Source of the DNA: Maricaulis sp965242785
Lineage (GTDB): Bacteria; Pseudomonadota; Alphaproteobacteria; Caulobacterales; Maricaulaceae
NCBI GenBank assembly: GCA_965242785.1
Contig: CBDETA010000003.1
Coordinates: 124,001 to 188,000, forward strand
DNA length: 64,000 bases
Direction: 5' to 3'
This document shows, piece after piece, positions 58,012-64,000 of this stretch. Positions within the stretch are counted from its first letter, which is position 1. Each line of letters starts with the position of its first letter. A program made the translations under genes and the position numbers. A model generated the notes under the pieces. It did not search any database and had not been told where the DNA came from. It saw only the letters and a list, made by a program, of their open reading frames with translations.

Positions 58012-58590
58012 ATGAGCACGGCTCCCATTGCGGATCCTGACGCCTTTGTTGTCAGTCCGGCCCGGCTTGAAGACATCCAGGCCATCACCGAACTGGTGGA
58101 TCGGGCCATCACCGCGCTCCTGCCGCACGACCTGCCGCCCGCACAGGTTGCCGCCTCGCGCCACATCATGGGCGTTGACCGCGAGCTGATCGCTGACGGT
58201 ACCTATCTGTGCGTCTGGGCCGGACCGGTCCTGGTGGCCTGCGGGGGCTGATCCCGGCGCGCCACCCTGTTCGGCAGCGACGATACGCGCGGTCGCAATT
58301 CCAGACTGCTCGACCCCGCCAGCGAACCCGCCCGCGTCAGGGCCATGTATACCCATCCCGACTGGACCCGCCGCGGTCTTGGGCGGCTGATCCTGGAGCA
58401 TTGCGAACGGGCTGCGGCCGCGGCCGGTTTCGCCATCGTTGAGCTCGCCGCCACGCGCTCCGGCGCGCACCTCTACAGGGCCTGCGGCTACATGCCGGTC
58501 GAGGATTGGCTGGAACCGACGCCGGACGGTGTCGCCGTCCCATTGACGCGCATGCGCAAGCCGGTGCAATCAGGCTTGGCATCGATCTGA
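58012..58590 (+). pseudogene. GNAT acetyltransferase interrupted by one in-frame TGA
   Basis: The reading frame 58012-58590 is open except for TGA at 58249-58251. The first part (79 residues) ends ...VLVACGG. The second part resumes in the same frame with SRRATLFGSDDTRGR, then ARVRAMYTHPDWTRRGLGRL, carrying the acetyl-CoA loop RRGLGRLI. GNAT proteins of this type read CGGWSRR at the join, so TGA replaces the TGG tryptophan codon. No frameshift or deletion is present. The damage is one base, implying a recent mutation, sequencing error or read-through. Confidence 0.85.
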
Positions 58591-58660
58591 CACAAACCCA
58601 TGCTGGGTGCAGCCGCCGCCAGGGTTTTGAGGCGCAAGCGCACAGGCCAGGAGCAATGAC

Positions 58661-59314
58661 ATGAAATTCTTCGTAGATACCGCCAATGTCGATGAAATCC
58701 GGGAACTCGACGATGCGGGGCTTGTGGATGGCGTCACCACCAATCCGTCGCTGATTGCCAAGTCGGGCCGTGACTTCCTGGAAGTGGTCAAGGAGATCTG
58801 CGAGCTGGTGGACGGGCCGGTGAGTGCCGAGGTCACCGCGCTGGAAACCGAGGCGATGATCGCCGAAGGCAAGAAGCTGGCGGCCCTGGCTCCGAATGTC
58901 GTGGTCAAGCTGCCACTGACCTTTGACGGGCTGAAAGCCTGCCGTGCGCTCACGGCCGAAGGCATCAAGACCAATGTCACCCTGTGCTTCTCGGCCAATC
59001 AGGGCCTGCTCGCTGCCAAGGCTGGTGCCACCTATATCTCGCCCTTCATCGGCCGTCTGGACGATCTGGGCGTGGATGGCATGGAGTTGATCGAGAACCT
59101 GCGCATCATCTACGACAATTACGGTTTCGATACCGAGATCCTGGCCGCCTCGATCCGCTCTTCGGCCCATGTCCAGGATTGCGCCCTGGCCGGCGCCGAT
59201 GTCGCCACCGTGCCGCCCTCGGTGCTCAAGGACCTGGTCAAGCACAAGCTGACCGATGCCGGCCTGGCCGCCTTCATGGCCGACTGGAAAAAGACCGGCC
59301 AGACCATTCTCTAG
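58661..59314 (+). CDS. fsa: Fructose-6-phosphate aldolase / short transaldolase
   Basis: 217 residues, the short TalC/FSA class. Catalytic Lys83 lies in NVVVKLPLTFDGLKA. MKFFVDTANVDEIREL opens the barrel, with GVTTNPSLIAKSG and TLCFSANQGLLAAKAGATY. It probably works as transaldolase in the pentose phosphate pathway alongside rpiA. Members of this class vary between aldolase and transaldolase activity. Single-gene unit. Confidence 0.93.
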   Translation: MKFFVDTANVDEIRELDDAGLVDGVTTNPSLIAKSGRDFLEVVKEICELVDGPVSAEVTALETEAMIAEGKKLAALAPNVVVKLPLTFDGLKACRALTAEGIKTNVTLCFSANQGLLAAKAGATYISPFIGRLDDLGVDGMELIENLRIIYDNYGFDTEILAASIRSSAHVQDCALAGADVATVPPSVLKDLVKHKLTDAGLAAFMADWKKTGQTIL

Positions 59315-59404
59315 AGGCGAGTGATCCGGCGCCATTCAACTTGATGGTGCTGGTGGGCATGAATTGCGCTAGAGTCCGGCCCTCGGTCAGAGGAGGGCTG
59401 GACC

Positions 59405-60712
59405 ATGCAATTCGACGGTTTTTTCGATCCGGACCTGGTTGAACAACCGGTCAAGCGGGCAGCCTATTCCGACCGGACCGCCTGGTTGATGTCGGTCATG
59501 TCGCTGTTCGCCTATTTACCCTTTGAAGACCCGATCGACCGGTCGCGCCTGCGCCAGATCGCCCAGGAGATCGCCGGCAAGACCGATGTCGACGAGCTGG
59601 TCTCCAGGCTCAACCAGATCGTCTCGCCGGGCGAGGGCGAGCCGGCCCGGCAGAAGCTGCGCACGCTTTTGGGCGAGTTCCAGTTCGAGCTCTTGGACGC
59701 CATATCCATCACCGAGGGCCTGCGCGTGGACACCCAGTGCTTCATCGCGCGGGTCATGCCGACCTCGCACCAGCGCCCGGGCGAGGAAATGCTCGTCCTG
59801 TCCTTCCGTGGCACCCAGCCGACCCGGCTGGCGGACCTGCGCACCGACATGGATATCGAGCTGATGGAAATCGAGATCGGTCGCGACTTCGAAGGCGGCG
59901 TGGCCAAGGTCCATCGCGGTTTCTACAACGCCTACCGCTCCGTCGAGGATCGCATCGACGCGATCCTCAAGCGCGATGACTGCCGCGGCCTGCCGCTCTT
60001 CATCACCGGTCACAGCCTGGGTGGCGGACTGGCGGTCGTGGCGACGCGCTTCGTCGCCAATGGTGCGCGCGGTGCCTGCTACACATTCGGTTGTCCGCGT
60101 GTGGGCAATCAGGCTTTCAACAATCAGATTTTCACCCCGGTCTATCGCATCGTGAATGCGGCCGACATCGTCACCGCCGTGCCGCTGGCCTATTCGGCGA
60201 TGAATGCCCTGCTGATGCTGCTGCGCTGGATTCCGGTCGCGTCCAAGCTGGCGCCCTTCTTCGAGAAAATCCGGGAATACCGCCATGGCGGAGATCTGCG
60301 CTATCTCGGCCATGCGCCGGAAACCACCATGCCGGACGGGCGCACCGAGTATCGCGGCATGGATTTTCTCAACAATCCCAGCCTGATCGAGCGCTGGTGG
60401 CGGTCCGGTCGCCGTCTGCTGATGAGCTGGGGCAGTGCCGGACTGGGAGATCACGACATCGCGCTCTATGTCCGCAAGCTGGCCTATTATGCGCGCCTCA
60501 GAAAACTGCTGCGCGCCAGCCTCAATCCCCGGCCGCCCGCGCCGGCCGGGGCTGAAAGTCCGGCTGAAAAACCGGCGGTGGCCTCGGCTGCGAAGCCGGC
60601 GAAGAAGACCACTGCCCGGACGCCGGCAAAGCCGGCGCCCAAGGCAGCCGCGAAGACGTCCGCCAAACCGGCCGCCCGCAAGCCCCGGGCTAAGCCGAAG
60701 CCTGTATCGTAA
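59405..60712 (+). CDS. Class 3 lipase-like hydrolase with Lys/Ala/Pro-rich tail
   Basis: 435 residues. The lipase_3 fold has the nucleophile elbow FITGHSLGGGLAVVATRF, with LVLSFRGTQPTRLADLRTD and YTFGCPRVGNQAFNNQ before the His-containing end. No signal peptide is evident. Residues 374-435 are a low-complexity Lys/Ala/Pro-rich tail (e.g. KPAKKTTARTPAKPAPKAA) resembling histone H1 C-termini. Such a tail could bind nucleic acid or an acidic surface. The substrate is unknown. It converges with the DUF2855 gene, overlapping by 23 bases. Confidence 0.87.
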   Translation: MQFDGFFDPDLVEQPVKRAAYSDRTAWLMSVMSLFAYLPFEDPIDRSRLRQIAQEIAGKTDVDELVSRLNQIVSPGEGEPARQKLRTLLGEFQFELLDAISITEGLRVDTQCFIARVMPTSHQRPGEEMLVLSFRGTQPTRLADLRTDMDIELMEIEIGRDFEGGVAKVHRGFYNAYRSVEDRIDAILKRDDCRGLPLFITGHSLGGGLAVVATRFVANGARGACYTFGCPRVGNQAFNNQIFTPVYRIVNAADIVTAVPLAYSAMNALLMLLRWIPVASKLAPFFEKIREYRHGGDLRYLGHAPETTMPDGRTEYRGMDFLNNPSLIERWWRSGRRLLMSWGSAGLGDHDIALYVRKLAYYARLRKLLRASLNPRPPAPAGAESPAEKPAVASAAKPAKKTTARTPAKPAPKAAAKTSAKPAARKPRAKPKPVS

Positions 60713-61766
60713 GGGCATCGCGGGCCGGAACCTGTCCGGCCAGGATGGCGCGATAGACGGCCAGCGCGCCATCGCCGCCGGTGTCTTCCTTGAAGTCGAA
60801 CAGGTCGGGCGCTGCCGTGCAGAAACCCGTCCAGGCGGCCTTGTAGGCCGTGTCGAACTCGGCCTGGCCCCAGGCCTTGATCAGCGTTCGGGCGGCGTCC
60901 GGCGCGAAGAAGAATTGGGGCCGGGGCGGGGGCAGGTCCTTGGGCGGCGCGCTCTTGTCCCAATGCGCTCCGCCGACGCGGATATTGGCCGCAAGCTGAC
61001 CGGCCAGGCCGTCGTGCAGGGCGCGGTTGAGCGTGGAATCGCCGGCAAAGTCGACGATCACGCCGGGTCCGCTGAGGCTCAGTCCGGCCAGCGCGTCATA
61101 GGCTGTCACACCCTCGTAAAGGCCCAGCTGCTCGACGAAGGCCGCATTGCGGGCCGAGGTCAGTGCCTGCGCAGGTCGCCCCGCTGCCCGCATCAGCCAG
61201 GCCAGGGCAATCGCCGTCTTGGAGGACGCGCTGGTGAACAGCGGGACCGCCTGGTCCAGTCCGTTGGCAGGATCGCGCAGGTGATGATCGAGCAGGAAGG
61301 CGGTGATGAACAGCGGCTGCAGCACCATCTGGGCCGCTTCGTTGGCCTGGGTCCAGGCCGGGTCGGCGGCGCAGAGCTGATACTGGTTATAGGCCGGCGC
61401 CAGCTCGGCCCGGTGCGGTGCCGTGTCGACAAAGCCCGATGGCGTGATCCGCCCCGGCGTCACCACCAGTTCGGCGGCGGCGGGAAAGTAGCCATAGACC
61501 CGGGTGCCGGTTTCCAGCCTCTCGACCCGGCTCTCGGAAATCTCGGCAAAACCCCAGACCGGAAGACGGCCACGGCCGTCCGCGCCAGGGAAGAACTCCC
61601 AGTACCGCATCGCATGGCCGAAGGCGGCATAGGTGACATTATTCGCCGTCAGCGCGAACCGGTCGACGCGCAGCCGGACCTGACCATCATCCAGGGCCGG
61701 TGATTCGTCCTCGACCACCCGCGCATCGGTGATGTCGTCCTTGTTGATGGATAGCGACCAAGCCAT
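60690..61766 (-). CDS. DUF2855 family protein
   Basis: 358 residues, no signal peptide. Family wording: MAWSLSINKDDITDARVVED, FALTANNVTYAAFGHAMRYW, PVWGFAEI and TSASSKTAIALAW, which resembles a truncated medium-chain dehydrogenase (GroES-like start and a nucleotide-binding part). Function not established. It is transcribed toward the lipase and overlaps it at the 3' end. Confidence 0.87.
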   Translation of the reverse strand: MAWSLSINKDDITDARVVEDESPALDDGQVRLRVDRFALTANNVTYAAFGHAMRYWEFFPGADGRGRLPVWGFAEISESRVERLETGTRVYGYFPAAAELVVTPGRITPSGFVDTAPHRAELAPAYNQYQLCAADPAWTQANEAAQMVLQPLFITAFLLDHHLRDPANGLDQAVPLFTSASSKTAIALAWLMRAAGRPAQALTSARNAAFVEQLGLYEGVTAYDALAGLSLSGPGVIVDFAGDSTLNRALHDGLAGQLAANIRVGGAHWDKSAPPKDLPPPRPQFFFAPDAARTLIKAWGQAEFDTAYKAAWTGFCTAAPDLFDFKEDTGGDGALAVYRAILAGQVPARDALTIQASA

Positions 61767-61964
61767 TTCGTCCTCCTCTTGTCATTGCCCCGTTAGTGCG
61801 ATGACCCGCCGGATCGATCAAGTGGCGAAGGAGAACCGGGCGAAATCTCTCCGAGGTGTCGGTGCGCCCACGCGGCCATTTCGTCGCACGTGACAAATTG
61901 CCATACATATTTTGCGGATAATTAGGCTACACCGGGACAAACAGCAGCCATCCGGGGGCGCATA

Positions 61965-63617
61965 ATGTCAATCGCTCAAGGCCTACGCCGTGCGGGATCC
62001 GATCCCGGCACGGCTGCCGTCTTCATCATTACAATTCTTGGGGCCATGTGGTCGCTCGGTGCGGCGGCCTATGCGCCCGATGCCGCGATGCGGGGTCAGG
62101 CTTGGTTGATCCTGGGCGGTTTCCTGACCGGCATCATCATGCTGGTCGGCTCGATCGCCAATGGCGGCGTCGTCACCGACGAGCGCGAATACAACGAGAA
62201 CGTCGTCAAGGCCGGCGTCATCGCCACCATGTTCTGGGGCATTGCCGGGCTTCTGGTCGGCGTCATCATTGCCTTCCAGCTCGCCTTCCCGATCCTCAAT
62301 ATCGAACAGTTCGGCTTCACGAATTTCGGTCGGCTGCGCCCCCTGCATACGTCAGCCGTCATCTTTGCCTTCGGTGGCAATGCGCTGATCGCTACATCAT
62401 TTTACGTTGTCCAGCGCACCTGCCGGACCCGGATTGCCGGTGGAATCTGGCCCTGGTTCGTGTTCTGGGGCTATCAATTCTTCATCGTCATCGCGGCGTC
62501 CGGCTACATCATCGGCATCACCCAGGGCAAGGAATACGCCGAGCCTGAATGGTATGCCGACATCTGGCTGACCCTGGTCTGGGTCGCCTATCTCCTTGTC
62601 TTCCTTGGCACTCTGTGGAAGCGCAAGGAACCGCACATCTATGTCGCCAACTGGTTCTACCTGGCCTTCATCGTCACCATCGCGGTGCTGCATGTAGTCA
62701 ACAACCTGTCCATGCCGGCCTCCTGGCTGGGCTCACGCAGCTATTCCCTTTTCGCCGGCGTACAAGACGCCCTGACCCAATGGTGGTACGGCCACAACGC
62801 CGTCGGCTTCTTCCTCACCGCCGGCTTCCTGGGGATCATGTATTACTTCATCCCCAAGCGGGTGAACCGGCCGGTCTATTCCTACCGCCTGTCGATCATC
62901 CACTTCTGGTCGCTGATCTTCATCTACATCTGGGCCGGCCCGCACCACTTGCACTACACCGCCTTGCCGGAATGGGCGCAGACGCTGGGCATGACCTTCT
63001 CGATCATGCTGTGGATGCCCTCTTGGGGCGGCATGATCAACGGGCTGATGACCCTGTCGGGCGCCTGGGACAAGCTGCGGACGGACCCGGTGGTCCGCAT
63101 GCTGGTGCTCTCGGTCGCCTTCTACGGCATGTCGACTTTTGAAGGACCGGTGATGTCGGTCCGGGCAGTGAACGCGCTGTCGCACTACACCGATTGGACC
63201 GTGGGGCACGTCCACTCCGGTGCCCTGGGCTGGGTCGGCTTCATTTCCTTCGGGGCCGTCTACTGCCTGGTGCCCTGGCTGTGGAAGCGCAAGGGCATGT
63301 TCTCCAAGGCCCTGGTCGACTGGCACTTCTGGGTCGCGACCTTCGGCATCCTGCTCTACATCACCTCGATGTGGGTTGCGGGCATCATGCAGGGCCTGAT
63401 GTGGCGTGCCTACAACGAGCTCGGCTTCCTCGAATTCACCTTCGTGGAGACCGTCGAGGCGATGCACATCTCCTACATCATCCGGGCGGTTGGCGGCGTG
63501 CTGTATCTCAGCGGTGCCATCATCATGGCCTACAATGTCTACCGCACCATCAAGGGCGACGTGACGGAGGAAGACGAAAGCGTCATTCCCCAGAGCGAAG
63601 CCGTGCCGGCCGAGTAA
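61965..63617 (+). CDS. ccoN: Cytochrome c oxidase cbb3-type, subunit I
   Basis: 550 residues, about twelve membrane helices. Heme b/b3 and CuB ligand regions are visible: RPLHTSAVIFAFGGNAL, HVVNNLSMPASW, WWYGHNAVGFFLTAGFLG, IWAGPHHLHYTALPEW (CuB histidines) and HYTDWTVGHVHSGALGW. A short N-terminal extension precedes the first helix. It is the catalytic subunit of the high-affinity oxidase. The GGGGG ribosome site is close to the ATG. No FNR/FixK palindrome is obvious in the 198 bases upstream. ccoO follows after 10 bases. Confidence 0.95.
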   Translation: MSIAQGLRRAGSDPGTAAVFIITILGAMWSLGAAAYAPDAAMRGQAWLILGGFLTGIIMLVGSIANGGVVTDEREYNENVVKAGVIATMFWGIAGLLVGVIIAFQLAFPILNIEQFGFTNFGRLRPLHTSAVIFAFGGNALIATSFYVVQRTCRTRIAGGIWPWFVFWGYQFFIVIAASGYIIGITQGKEYAEPEWYADIWLTLVWVAYLLVFLGTLWKRKEPHIYVANWFYLAFIVTIAVLHVVNNLSMPASWLGSRSYSLFAGVQDALTQWWYGHNAVGFFLTAGFLGIMYYFIPKRVNRPVYSYRLSIIHFWSLIFIYIWAGPHHLHYTALPEWAQTLGMTFSIMLWMPSWGGMINGLMTLSGAWDKLRTDPVVRMLVLSVAFYGMSTFEGPVMSVRAVNALSHYTDWTVGHVHSGALGWVGFISFGAVYCLVPWLWKRKGMFSKALVDWHFWVATFGILLYITSMWVAGIMQGLMWRAYNELGFLEFTFVETVEAMHISYIIRAVGGVLYLSGAIIMAYNVYRTIKGDVTEEDESVIPQSEAVPAE

Positions 63618-63627
63618 GGGGGCTTTC

Positions 63628-64000
63628 ATGTCAGAGAAAAAGCAAAGCCGCTGGAGTGACTGGCACAAGACGCTGTTCGAGAAGAACTCGCTGGTCCTGA
63701 CCGTCGGCATCCTTGTCACGGTCTCGATCGGTGGCATCGTCGAGATTGCCCCGCTCTTCTACCTCGACTCGACCATTGAAGAGGTCGAGGGGATGCGGCC
63801 CTACACGCCGCTGGAACAGGCCGGTCGCGACATCTACATCCGCGAGGGTTGCTATAACTGCCACTCGCAGATGATCCGCCCGCTGCGCGACGAGGTGGAG
63901 CGCTATGGCCATTACTCACTGGCGGCGGAAAGCATGTACGACCACCCCTTCCAATGGGGCTCGAAACGGACCGGTCCGGATCTGGCCCGCGTCGGCGGCA
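63628..64000 (+). CDS. ccoO: Cytochrome c oxidase cbb3-type, subunit II (5' part)
   Basis: 124 codons are visible before the window ends. One N-terminal membrane segment (residues about 22-44: LVLTVGILVTVSIGGIVEIA) precedes the periplasmic domain. The heme c motif is REGCYNCHSQMIRPLRDEVE, then YGHYSLAAESMYDHPFQWGS and RTGPDLARVGG, all typical of CcoO. It forms the electron-entry subunit next to CcoN. The rest of the operon lies outside the window. Confidence 0.95.
   Translation, partial: MSEKKQSRWSDWHKTLFEKNSLVLTVGILVTVSIGGIVEIAPLFYLDSTIEEVEGMRPYTPLEQAGRDIYIREGCYNCHSQMIRPLRDEVERYGHYSLAAESMYDHPFQWGSKRTGPDLARVGG

Noticed and set aside
61767..61964. Search for an FNR/FixK box (TTGAT-N4-ATCAA) before ccoN
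   Set aside because: Only partial half-sites such as ATCAA near 61821 are present; the opposite half does not match.
1..64000. CRISPR arrays, insertion sequences, rRNA genes, plasmid or phage integration genes
   Set aside because: No regularly spaced repeats, transposase, rRNA or integrase sequence was found. The GTA genes are the only phage-like part.

Overview
The window is a contiguous piece of a high-GC alphaproteobacterial chromosome, most like a Caulobacterales/Maricaulales bacterium of the Maricaulis or Hyphomonas kind. That placement is inferred from gene content and protein wording, not from a search. Pointers are the end of a gene transfer agent (GTA) tail cluster, a PleC/PdhS-type kinase beside a single-domain receiver and an EAL protein, class II DAHP synthase, a short FSA-type transaldolase, leucine dehydrogenase and a cbb3 oxidase. 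I see no integrase, transposase, plasmid gene or CRISPR array. Apart from the GTA genes the region reads as ordinary core chromosome.

Layout. 1-4743: last three GTA tail/baseplate genes. 4818-8235: a DnaJ-type co-chaperone, then a PepSY protein, OmpR-type regulator and histidine kinase. 8296-12124: an unknown 453-residue protein, a DUF938 methyltransferase, CcmE, and a hydrolase-OsmC fusion. 12254-15885: a DegP protease, response regulator and histidine kinase set. 15959-18829: glnE. 18902-21143: an EF-hand protein, ECF sigma factor, membrane anti-sigma candidate and periplasmic metal-sensor-like protein. 21196-26188 (minus): PleC-like kinase, receiver and EAL protein. 26268-33196: housekeeping and transport genes (DusA, TauE-type exporter, aspartic protease, DUF1289, nucleoside transporter, acetyltransferase, thioesterase, DUF3253, uracil-DNA-glycosylase fold). 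33310-38429: leucine dehydrogenase, ferric iron ABC transporter (minus) and tRNA-Val. 38680-46618: small protein, gph, glmU, gabD, rpiA, gor, DAHP synthase, a palindromic repeat element and HU. 46826-54757: small membrane protein, receiver/kinase pair, an oxidoreductase flanked by two related membrane proteins, GNAT, Gfo/Idh/MocA oxidoreductase and nadE. 54824-61766: ArsR/AHSA1 operon, ilvA, a GNAT gene broken by one stop codon, transaldolase, a lipase with a histone-H1-like tail and DUF2855. 61965-64000: ccoN and the start of ccoO.

Signalling is dense: five histidine kinases, five receiver proteins, one ECF sigma module and one EAL protein. Two of the kinase operons have 11-bp-period direct repeats just upstream, the arrangement expected for OmpR/PhoB-family dimers, so both are candidates for autoregulation.

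No stretch above 300 bases lacks a gene. The largest gaps are 38098-38354, 38430-38679, 46108-46351, 46619-46825 and 61767-61964. The first three contain an inverted repeat upstream of fbpA, a structured leader, and a repeat element plus terminator. I could not assign anything to the last two beyond presumed promoters.
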